DNA from: CAYYAQ01 sp964469555
GTDB taxonomy: Bacteria > Planctomycetota > UBA1135 > UBA2386
DNA length: 8,608 nt
Reading direction: 5' to 3'
Assembly (NCBI GenBank): GCA_964469555.1
Contig: CAYYAQ010000202.1
Coordinates: 1-8,608 of the forward strand
Part shown: in pieces, positions 1 through 6,256 of the stretch
Position numbering within the stretch: position 1 is the first letter of the stretch
Layout: the number at the start of each line of letters is the position of its first letter
Notes under the pieces: model-generated
What the model saw: only the letters and a program-made list of their open reading frames with translations
The model's database searches: none
What the model was told of the DNA's origin: nothing
Made by a program: the position numbers and the translations under genes

Positions 1-140
1 GCGCGCCCGCCGCGGTCGCCGGCGTCACGGGCGCGGCGTTGGTAGAAGGACCAGACGGCGCGGACGAAGATGCCGCGGACCCGGGCGCAGAGCCGCGGGT
101 CTCTTGCCAACAGGAAGCGGGCCGTCGCTCGGCAATGCAC
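1..140 (-). CDS. Possible IS91-like transposase fragment, cut by window edge
   Basis: Reading the minus strand from about position 140 to the window edge gives an open frame of roughly 46 codons with no stop. Its core contains FLLARDPRLCARV, then GIFVRAVWSFYQRRARDAG. From memory, this arrangement (L-A-x-D-x-x-L-C-x-x-V, then F-x-R-A-V-x-x-F-x-x-R-R-A-R) resembles the segment just before the catalytic histidine region of IS91-family (HUH, Y2) transposases common in Planctomycetes. The zinc-finger N-terminus expected upstream is not seen: the frame stays open through 141-240, but the translation there (QPRRSRERAVH and similar) does not look like a transposase. That suggests a 5'-truncated remnant, with similarity starting near position 119. 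The catalytic part would lie outside the window. The GTG at 138-140 is only a convenient start. The call rests on a short eyeballed similarity. Confidence 0.38.
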   Translation of the reverse strand, partial: MHCRATARFLLARDPRLCARVRGIFVRAVWSFYQRRARDAGDRGGR

Positions 141-199
141 GGCACGCTCACGCGAGCGTCGAGGTTGTGGTGACTTTCGGATGATGGATGTCGAGTGAT

Positions 200-234
200 G
201 TTGGAACGCTTGCGTCTCACTCGGCCATTCCAAC
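200..234 (-). repeat. Weak inverted repeat downstream of the propeller gene
   Basis: GTTGGAA (200-206) and TTCCAAC (228-234) are perfect 7-bp inverted arms with a 21-base loop, about 30 bases beyond the stop codon of the propeller gene on its transcribed strand. There is no U-rich tract after it and the loop is long, so it is at best a weak or Rho-assisted end signal. Nothing coding is recognised in 141-264. Confidence 0.25.
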
Positions 235-264
235 CTGCGTGTTGGCGACAAGCGCGTTCGTCGA

Positions 265-2169
265 TCAGTCGATCCGAATCTCGTCGACGTTCGGACCACC
301 TTGACCCGCTGCGCGCAGACCGATGGTGTGCACACCCTTGGCGAGGACCAAGGTGGTGATCGTCTCCTTCCACACGGTCCAGCTACCGGTGGCTGGCATG
401 GACAACGCGGGCACGACGACTTTCCCGTCGATGAGGATGTCCAATGGTCGGTCACCCCTGCCGAGGGCGTAGCGCACGTGGAGGGTGCGGCGGCCAGCGC
501 GAGGTACATCCACGGTCCACTCCACAATGTCGTCCGTCGCGTTCGCGAAGTCCACGTAACCCGTGCCTCGAAAACCTCCGTTGCTCTTGGCGATCGTCGC
601 GCCGTCGATTCGTCCAGCCTGTTCGGCTTGCAATGCGGACTTCGTGAGAGGTGTCGGCTTTCCGGCTGGGCGTGGCTCCCACTGTGGTCGGCCGACCGTT
701 CCGTCGAGGAGACGATTGAGGGTGTAGCACACGAGTCGGTGGACGACAGCGTCGCCGTGGCTGGACTTGATGTCGCCGATGTGTAGCTCATGGACGAAGC
801 CCGGCCGGAGGTCAGCGAGATCGAGGGTGACCGTGCGGCGATCGGCACCGATCGCGGCGCGCGAGACCTCGACGTCGGTCATCTGTGTCCGGTCTGAGCC
901 GTACTTGCGGTGGTAGCGGTAGTAGTACCGACGACAGGAGAACGCGGCTTTCGAGATTGTGTCGGGATCGACGGGCTTGGTGAAGGTGAACGCGAAGCCC
1001 TTCTCAGTCAGCTTCGCATGCAGTACTTCCATCGGCACCTCGCCGGTCCATTGCAGGCGCTGCAGGCCCTTGCCACCGACCCAGGACAGGGCCGTGTGAC
1101 CGATCCAGAGCCGCCCCTTGGCGTCGAACACCATGCGGTGAACTCCGCGCTTTAGACCTGCGTTCTCGTAGAACGTCACCGTGGCACCCTGGGTTGCGCC
1201 GCCGACGTTCTCCAGCATGAGGCGGAGAATGCGCCCACTGTTCATCTCGCCGATGAGAGTTTGACCCGCAAACGGACCGAAGCGGCCTCCGGTGTCATCG
1301 GGAATGGGTTGCGTCGGACTGTTGGCGACGATGCCGTGGGGAAACAGCACACTCGCCGGCACTCGCATGTCGTCGAGCTTGCGTACCGACAGCTTCAGTG
1401 GGTCTCCCTTGGTCCAGTCATCCCGCCACACCAGCGAAGAGACGTGGCCGTGGAAGCCACCGGGTTGGATCACGTGCAGCTTGCTCGTGCCGAGCCAGTC
1501 GCCCTGGTTGTCAGAGACGAGAAGACGGCCCTTTGCGTCAAAGCCGATACCGTCTGGCGATCGCACACCACTGGCAACCGGACGCATCGCCCCGGTCTCA
1601 CGGTCGACGCACAACACCCAGCCGCGATAGGGGACACACGCGTACATGCGGCCCGGCCGACCTAGTTTGCGGAACTCACCACGGACTTCAGGACGGATAC
1701 CGGCACCATTCGATGCCGTGTTGAGCGCGATCCAGTAGTCCCCCTTCGGACCGATCGCGGGGCCGAAAGCGAACTCGTGGTAGTTCCCGCTCATGCCGAA
1801 GTCATCACAGAGCGTCTGGTAGTCGTCGGCGACACCGTCTCCGTCGGTATCCGAGATGCGTGTCAACTCGGGTCGCTGCATCACGACAAGGGTGTTCGCA
1901 TCCTCGGCGACCAGACCGAGCGGTTCCTGTAGACCCTCTGCGAACAGCTGCCAGGTCTCCTTCTTCGGGTCGAAGATGTAGATCTCGCCGCGGTGACAGC
2001 ACATCGCGAGGCGTCCGTCGGGGAGGAAGGTCAAGCCGCCGACTTGTGCATCCAGGCCCATCGGTGTCGCGATGTCACTCACCGAGTAGTACTGCTGCAT
2101 CCCCTTCTGCGCGCTGGCGAACGTGGAGGTAAAGGCGAGGGCCGATGCTGTCAGATGAAACCACTTCAT
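265..2169 (-). CDS. Secreted beta-propeller (glucose/sorbosone dehydrogenase-like) protein with CBM35-like tail
   Basis: A 634-residue secreted protein with signal peptide at 1-20 (cleavage after ASA). Residues about 25-370 show repeated blade-like strands (GGLTFLPDGRLAM, GIGFDAKGRLLVSD, RMVFDAKGRLWIGH), as in PVC-group propellers related to PQQ-dependent sugar dehydrogenases. DTDGDGVAD at 107-115 is a calcium-loop-type motif often seen in them. Residues about 375-485 form an Ig-like module containing the YYYRYHRKYGS stretch, familiar from planctomycete heme proteins. Residues about 512-634 match a CBM35/CBM6-like domain: LQAEQA, GTGYVDF, a G-x-W-x-x-W segment and a final NVDEIRI. The protein has no CxxCH motif, so it carries no c-type heme, unlike many relatives. 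It probably acts outside the cytoplasmic membrane on a sugar or polysaccharide-linked substrate. Catalysis and PQQ binding are not proven; some such proteins may only bind. The start is supported by a GGGAG ribosome site, and the ATG overlaps the stop of the upstream cupredoxin gene. Confidence 0.82.
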   Translation of the reverse strand: MKWFHLTASALAFTSTFASAQKGMQQYYSVSDIATPMGLDAQVGGLTFLPDGRLAMCCHRGEIYIFDPKKETWQLFAEGLQEPLGLVAEDANTLVVMQRPELTRISDTDGDGVADDYQTLCDDFGMSGNYHEFAFGPAIGPKGDYWIALNTASNGAGIRPEVRGEFRKLGRPGRMYACVPYRGWVLCVDRETGAMRPVASGVRSPDGIGFDAKGRLLVSDNQGDWLGTSKLHVIQPGGFHGHVSSLVWRDDWTKGDPLKLSVRKLDDMRVPASVLFPHGIVANSPTQPIPDDTGGRFGPFAGQTLIGEMNSGRILRLMLENVGGATQGATVTFYENAGLKRGVHRMVFDAKGRLWIGHTALSWVGGKGLQRLQWTGEVPMEVLHAKLTEKGFAFTFTKPVDPDTISKAAFSCRRYYYRYHRKYGSDRTQMTDVEVSRAAIGADRRTVTLDLADLRPGFVHELHIGDIKSSHGDAVVHRLVCYTLNRLLDGTVGRPQWEPRPAGKPTPLTKSALQAEQAGRIDGATIAKSNGGFRGTGYVDFANATDDIVEWTVDVPRAGRRTLHVRYALGRGDRPLDILIDGKVVVPALSMPATGSWTVWKETITTLVLAKGVHTIGLRAAGQGGPNVDEIRID

Positions 2170-3227
2170 CGTCCGTTCTCCCGCATCGAGATGCGCACGG
2201 TGAGCTCATTGCCGGTGTCGATGTTGATGCCGCCTTTGCGCCAGGCGTGCGGCGCGGTGGTGACGACGACCTTGCCGTCCCACTCGGGGTGGAAACGGAT
2301 CGATCGGCTGGCGCCCGAGAATCGAAACCGACGCACGAGGTTGCCGTTCTGAACACGGATCAACTCACGCACTTCGAGGTCACCCAGGCGGTAGCGAAAT
2401 TCGGGGAGCCGGTCGATGAGCCGATAGCCGAGAAACTCAGGCTTGGGCTGTTCACCATTGCCGAGGCGAAAGGGGAAGCCCTTCTCGGTGTAGAACGTCT
2501 TGCCCTGCAGCTTGGCGAGGCCATTGCCGTTTTCCTTCCACACCGGCATCGGGTCGACGAATCCTCCTCGCCATGCGTAGCGGAGTCGACAGGTCCCGGC
2601 GTCGAAGCAGTACGACAGTTCGCTGTCCAGCCCGACAGCGATCGCGGCCGGCGAAGCGTTGGGCATGAAGATCCGATACATGATCGGTCGGCGATCCGGT
2701 TTCCACGCGTGTAGGCTGTGATGCTGATGCGCAGAAGGAGTGGCGAGGCCGCGGGCGATGGGGGAGACATGCTTGTCCTTGCCGATCGCGGGCATTTTGC
2801 GACCGACGTACATCGCGCCGAACATGATTACGCCGTGCCCCGGATACGTGCACACGTAGGGGTAGACGCCCTTCTTCTTCGGTGCCACAAAGCGGAGCGT
2901 TCGTTTCACTCCTGGATTGAGGATAGGCAAGGACCAGAGCACGTCGGGCGAGTCGGGAACGTAGCTCTTCGCTGGCCCATTTGCGCCGAGGGCCAGCGCG
3001 GCGGTGACGATCAGCAAACGCCGGCCAGGCTTGACGACCAGCAGGTTGTGCGCCATCTCGTCGTTGTTGTGGAAGCGGATCTCGACGGCCTGTCCAGGCT
3101 TCGCGGCGAAGCGAGGAACGCTGTACTGAAGCCCGGGCAACACCTTCATCTCGACGACGACGGGGGCGGATTGCGCTGGGGCGAGGCCGGCTAGAGCGCA
3201 AAGAGGGAGGATGAGGTGATCTTGCAT
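2166..3227 (-). CDS. Secreted azurin-like cupredoxin with PVC-specific C-terminal domain
   Basis: A 353-residue exported protein with two parts. After a signal peptide (about 1-21, LILPLCALAGLAPAQSA) comes an azurin/plastocyanin-type cupredoxin domain, about 25-145. The type 1 copper ligands are all present: His60 in MAHN, then Cys126, His131 and Met135 in CTYPGHGVIMFG, which has the same spacing as azurin's CTFPGH...M. A histidine-rich linker (HQHHSLHAW, 167-175) leads to a second domain, about 180-353, with LDSELSYCFDAGTCRLRYAWRG, KFLGYRL-like and PEFRY segments. I recognise this region from planctomycete heme/propeller proteins but cannot name it with certainty. It likely moves electrons in the periplasm. 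The stop overlaps the propeller ATG (ATGA), so the two are co-translated. The frame continues upstream to a GTG at 3299 and an ATG at 3278; ATG 3227 is preferred because it puts the signal peptide at the N-terminus. No Shine-Dalgarno is visible. Confidence 0.82.
   Translation of the reverse strand: MQDHLILPLCALAGLAPAQSAPVVVEMKVLPGLQYSVPRFAAKPGQAVEIRFHNNDEMAHNLLVVKPGRRLLIVTAALALGANGPAKSYVPDSPDVLWSLPILNPGVKRTLRFVAPKKKGVYPYVCTYPGHGVIMFGAMYVGRKMPAIGKDKHVSPIARGLATPSAHQHHSLHAWKPDRRPIMYRIFMPNASPAAIAVGLDSELSYCFDAGTCRLRYAWRGGFVDPMPVWKENGNGLAKLQGKTFYTEKGFPFRLGNGEQPKPEFLGYRLIDRLPEFRYRLGDLEVRELIRVQNGNLVRRFRFSGASRSIRFHPEWDGKVVVTTAPHAWRKGGINIDTGNELTVRISMRENGR
2178..2182 (-). promoter_or_regulatory. Ribosome binding site GGGAG for the propeller gene
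   Basis: On the minus strand GGGAG lies 8 bases before the ATG at 2169, inside the last codons of the cupredoxin gene. It fixes the start of the propeller gene and, with the ATGA stop/start overlap, indicates translational coupling. It is one of the few clear Shine-Dalgarno sequences in the window. Confidence 0.6.
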
Positions 3228-3260
3228 GCAGCGAGGGAGGGGGAGCGAAGTCGTGGCGAG

Positions 3261-3299
3261 GTGATGCCGTGGACTCATGAGACGTGAGCGTAGCATCAC
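3261..3299. promoter_or_regulatory. Candidate operator: nearly concentric palindromes in the divergent intergenic region
   Basis: GTGATGC (3261-3267) and GCATCAC (3293-3299) are perfect inverted arms centred at 3280. Inside them lies the perfect 8-bp palindrome CTCATGAG (3274-3281), centred at 3277.5. The element sits 33 bases from the cupredoxin start and 56 bases from the DUF3311 start, between two divergent operons, where a shared regulator would bind. I could not identify convincing -35/-10 boxes on either strand. It overlaps only the unlikely upstream extension of the cupredoxin frame. Its regulatory role is an inference. Confidence 0.35.
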
Positions 3300-3355
3300 G
3301 GCTTGTCCATGCGTACTGTCCGGGAAGTGAGTCGCCCGAGCCCAACCGTAGATCG

Positions 3356-3592
3356 ATGAAGCGCAATCTCGAGAGCGGCCGCCATCGAATCGCCTGGGGC
3401 CTGGCAGGCGTATTCCTGACGGCTCTGATCATGGGGCCCGGGCCCGGGTCGATGCTCGTGGATGGCAGTGCGACGGCACCCAACTTCTGGTTCGGGGTGC
3501 CGGTGCTCTACCTGTGGCTCGTCTTCTGGCTCCTGGTGATGTCGGGGTGTGTCGTGACTGCGGCGCGGTGTCTTTGGCAGGACGAGGAGTGA
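3356..3592 (+). CDS. Small membrane protein, DUF3311-like symporter partner
   Basis: A 78-residue protein with two predicted membrane helices, about 12-29 (WGLAGVFLTALIMGPG) and about 44-70 (FWFGVPVLYLWLVFWLLVMSG), and short charged ends. The second helix, with F-G-x-P-x-x-Y-x-x-x-x-x-W, resembles DUF3311 proteins. These are small subunits commonly encoded immediately before sodium:solute symporters of the monocarboxylate (MctP) type; the DUF997/YhdT partner of PanF is a similar arrangement. It is likely an accessory subunit or assembly partner of the next gene's product in the inner membrane. The stop TGA overlaps the symporter ATG by one base (TGATG), so the two are coupled. ATG 3356 is chosen over upstream GTG frames because it gives a normal length and topology. 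No clear ribosome site precedes it. Confidence 0.65.
   Translation: MKRNLESGRHRIAWGLAGVFLTALIMGPGPGSMLVDGSATAPNFWFGVPVLYLWLVFWLLVMSGCVVTAARCLWQDEE
3579..3582 (+). promoter_or_regulatory. Ribosome binding site AGGA for the symporter
   Basis: AGGA lies 9 bases before the ATG at 3592, within the end of the small membrane protein gene; a closer GAGGAG is only 2 bases from the ATG. This supports 3592 as the symporter start rather than the in-frame ATG at 3514, which would add a non-membrane, family-unlike leader of 26 residues. Confidence 0.5.
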
Positions 3593-5228
3593 TGGGATAC
3601 ACACCTCACGTCATCCTGGGTCTGTACCTTCTCGGGCTACTCGTCCTCGGGCTCGTCAGCCACCTGAAGAGCCGCCGCGCTGTTCATGCCGAGGAGGACT
3701 ACTACCTCTCGAGCCGAGGCCAGGGTGTTCTCACCACGTCGCTCACCATCATGGCGACGTACTTCTCGGGGTTTGCGATCCTGACCTTCCCGGGCTGGGT
3801 CTACAGCAGCGGCATCGCACCGATGCTCTACGCCCTGAATCTTCCGGTCGCGGCGATGGCGATCTACATCCTCGGCAATCGCATCCGTCGCATCGGCGCG
3901 AAGCGGGGCTACATTACCCCAGCGGACATGGTCGCGGACTACTACGGCGACTCGAAGCTCATGCGGGGGTTGATCGCACTGGTCGGAGCGCTCTACGTCA
4001 TTCCCTATGTCGTGATGCAGGTCAAGGCCGGCGGCATCCTCGCCCAGGGTCTGTTTCGTGATGTGGAAGCCATCTCACTGCTGGGCATACAGCTCTCGAT
4101 CGAGAATGCCGGAGTGGGTGCCTTGTCGCTCATCACGATGACCTACGTGATCATCGGTGGCATGCGCTCGGTGGCCTGGACAGATGTGCTCCAAGGCCTC
4201 CTTCTTCTCACCGCCATGCTGTTGTCCGGGGTCGCCATCATGCATGCGCTCGGTGGACCCACCGGCTACTTCGAGGCAGTCGGCGAACTCGACGGTCCAC
4301 TGCTCACCATGCCCGAGGCGCCGGAGCGCTTCAACACCTGGCACGCGATGACGTTCTGTGGTTTTGCGTCTCTCGCCAGCATTGTGCAGCCTGCGCAGTG
4401 GATGCGATTCTATGCAGCTCGAGACTCGGCGACCCTCAGGCGAAGCTCGATCGCGTTTGCCACGATCCTGCCGGCCTGCTTCATCTTTGGAGTCTTCCTG
4501 GTCGGCCTCGGTGGTCGGGCCCTCTACCCGACACTGGCGGACGGCTCGTTGCCGGCGGGATTGACCAAGCCGGATGACATCGTGATCCTGGTGATTCAGG
4601 ACCACTTTCCAGCGATGTTCGGGGCCCTCGGTTTCGTCCTCGTGGCTCTGATCTTGGTTGCTGTCATGGCGGCTTCCATGTCCACGGCCGACTCGAATCT
4701 CCACGCCCTGAGCGCGGTCGCTGTGCGGGATGTCTATCAGCATGTCCGGCCCACGGCCCAGGTGCGGGAACGGGCATGGTTCGGGCGGGGCGTCATCGTC
4801 TTGGCGACGATCGCAGCAGCCGGGATCACCTACGCCGGGGAGGGTTCCAACCTGCTCAATACGATCACNNNNNNNNNNCTGCCTTCTTCTTCCTCGCGAT
4901 GGCATTCTCCGCGCAGCTGTTGCCTGTCACCATCGATCTGCTCTTCCTGCGTCGAGGCAGCAAGCTCGGGGCAGTGGCTGGACTCACAGCCGGTGTGTTG
5001 ACGGTCTGTCTCTTCCCGCCGATCGGTACACTCCTCTTGGGTGGGGGGCATGATCTCGTCGAGGCCACTGCGCAGCTCAAGACCCTCCTCGATGTGGGGT
5101 TCTGCGGTCTGGTGGTGAACGCATTCGTCTTTGCGGTGGTCAGTTGTTTCACCCAAAAGCCGGACCTCGCTCATCGGGAAGCCTTCGCCAGGGACCTCTC
5201 CCCTCGACCTCCAACCTCATCATCATGA
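3592..5228 (+). CDS. Sodium:solute symporter (SSS family), interrupted by an assembly gap
   Basis: An inner-membrane transporter of about 545 residues, importing a small solute with sodium. SSS hallmarks are seen in order: first helix HVILGLYLLGLLVLGLV; DYYLSSR at 36-42; ATYFSGFAILTFPGW at 55-69; GGMRSVAWTD at 189-198; QPAQWMRFYAARD at 266-278; and AASMSTADSNL from 360. In the last, Ala361, Ser364 and Thr365 fit the Na2 sodium site of the LeuT-fold. The segment after the gap (AFFFLAMAFSAQLLPVTIDLLF and two further helices) is the expected C-terminal part but lies in another frame, because the ten Ns do not represent the true gap length. The gene is therefore read as intact, not frameshifted. 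The DUF3311-like partner suggests a monocarboxylate-type substrate, and the downstream genes suggest the substrate is a metabolised organic acid. The stop overlaps the next ATG (ATGA). Confidence 0.85.
4869..4878. other. Assembly gap of ten Ns inside the symporter gene
   Basis: Exactly ten Ns join two contigs. Before the gap the symporter frame ends with two bases (AC) of a codon; after it the frame resumes with CT as the last two bases of a codon. One missing base is needed on each side plus whole codons, so the real gap length must be 2 modulo 3 (for example 8 or 11), not 10. Ten Ns look like a scaffolder placeholder. Confidence 0.95.
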
Positions 5229-6250
5229 ATCGGCCACAGATTCCGGACGCCCCTGCCATCCTCACCACGACCGTCGGGTCCTATCCGGTTCCCGATTGGC
5301 TCACGGCGCTTCCCTCGGAGCAGGCGGTGGTCGACGCGACCCGGGTCATCTTCGACATCCAGCGCCAGGCGGGGATCGACTTGCCGACCGACGGGGAGCT
5401 CTATCGCTTTGACATCAACCATCCCGAGACCAACGGGATGATCGAGTACTTCACCGGCTCCATGGGTGGCTGTGACGCGCGCATCGGCCGGGCTGATGCG
5501 GAGGCCTTTCAGGCGAAGCAAGAGATGGGCTTCCGCGCCAAGCCCGCCGCAGTGGTCCGGGAAGCTCTGCACGAAGGATCGCTCAACCTCATCGATGACT
5601 GCCGTCGCGCGGCGTCCGTCGCCGGAGGAGCCTTCAAGTTCACCGTCACCAGCCCCTACATGCTCTCCCGCACCCTGCTCGATACGCACTACGGTGACTT
5701 CGATGCACTGACGCTGGCGATCGCGGACGTTCTCGCGGAGCAGGTCAAGGGCCTGCCGTGCGCCTGCCTGCAAGTCGATGAGGCCAACATTCCCGGCAGC
5801 CCGGAGCATGCCCCGCTCGCGGCGGTGGCCATTAACCGGATCCTCGACGCAGTCGCTACTCCGACCGCGGTGCACTTCTGTTTCGGCAACTACGGTGGCC
5901 AGACGATTCAGGCCGGTAGCTGGCATACGCTCATCGGCTTCCTCAACAGTCTCCACGCCGACCATGTCGTTCTCGAGCTGGCGCATCGACCCGATCGCGA
6001 TCTCGAGGCGCTCGCGGCGATCGATGCGAAGATCGGCCTCGGGCTCGGTGTCGTCGACATCAAGGTGAACCACATCGAGACCCCCGATCAGATCGCAGCG
6101 GCGATCGACAAGGCGGCTCAGGTCGTCGGTGCGGACCGCATCGAATTCGTGCATCCCGACTGCGGGTTCTGGATGCTCAAGCGTTCCGTCGCGGACCGCA
6201 AGATCGAAGCCCTCACCCGCGGCCGCGACAAGTTCCTCGGCATCAGCTGA
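5225..6250 (+). CDS. Short MetE-C-like zinc methyltransferase (cobalamin-independent methionine synthase family)
   Basis: A 341-residue cytosolic protein covering only the catalytic half of MetE (E. coli MetE is about 750 residues). It opens with TTTVGSYPVP, the family's TT-x-x-GS-[YF]-P motif. By eye, the zinc ligands are His217 and Cys219 (VHFCFGN), Glu251 (VLELAHR) and Cys313 (HPDCGF). Residues matching the homocysteine-binding positions are Ser19, Glu58 (PTDGE) and Asp185 (LQVDEAN), so an amino-acid thiol acceptor is plausible. Where E. coli MetE has the catalytic histidine of D-I-H-S-P, this protein has Lys280 (VVDIKVNH). The family includes core methionine synthases and epoxyalkane:CoM transferases, so the alkyl donor is open; lack of the N-terminal half argues against simple folate-type MetE. 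ATG 5225 overlaps the symporter stop, without a Shine-Dalgarno; the enolase-like gene begins 6 bases after its stop. The operon context suggests catabolic methyl transfer. Confidence 0.8.
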   Translation: MNRPQIPDAPAILTTTVGSYPVPDWLTALPSEQAVVDATRVIFDIQRQAGIDLPTDGELYRFDINHPETNGMIEYFTGSMGGCDARIGRADAEAFQAKQEMGFRAKPAAVVREALHEGSLNLIDDCRRAASVAGGAFKFTVTSPYMLSRTLLDTHYGDFDALTLAIADVLAEQVKGLPCACLQVDEANIPGSPEHAPLAAVAINRILDAVATPTAVHFCFGNYGGQTIQAGSWHTLIGFLNSLHADHVVLELAHRPDRDLEALAAIDAKIGLGLGVVDIKVNHIETPDQIAAAIDKAAQVVGADRIEFVHPDCGFWMLKRSVADRKIEALTRGRDKFLGIS

Positions 6251-6256
6251 AGCAAC

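Noticed and set aside
144..159. ACGCTC-ACGC-GAGCGT hairpin as an intrinsic terminator
   Set aside because: Only a 6-bp stem and no T-run on either side; kept only as a possible element-end feature.
3228..3299. Upstream extension of the cupredoxin to GTG 3299 or ATG 3278
   Set aside because: It would put 17-24 basic residues before the signal peptide and run through the candidate operator; no ribosome site supports it.
2452..3483. A 343-codon minus-strand frame overlapping the cupredoxin gene
   Set aside because: Arginine/proline-rich low-complexity translation; the other frame carries an exact azurin copper motif and signal peptide.
4075..4905. A minus-strand frame of 276 codons running across the N gap
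   Set aside because: Antisense to the membrane helices of the symporter and reading through unknown bases; no domain content.
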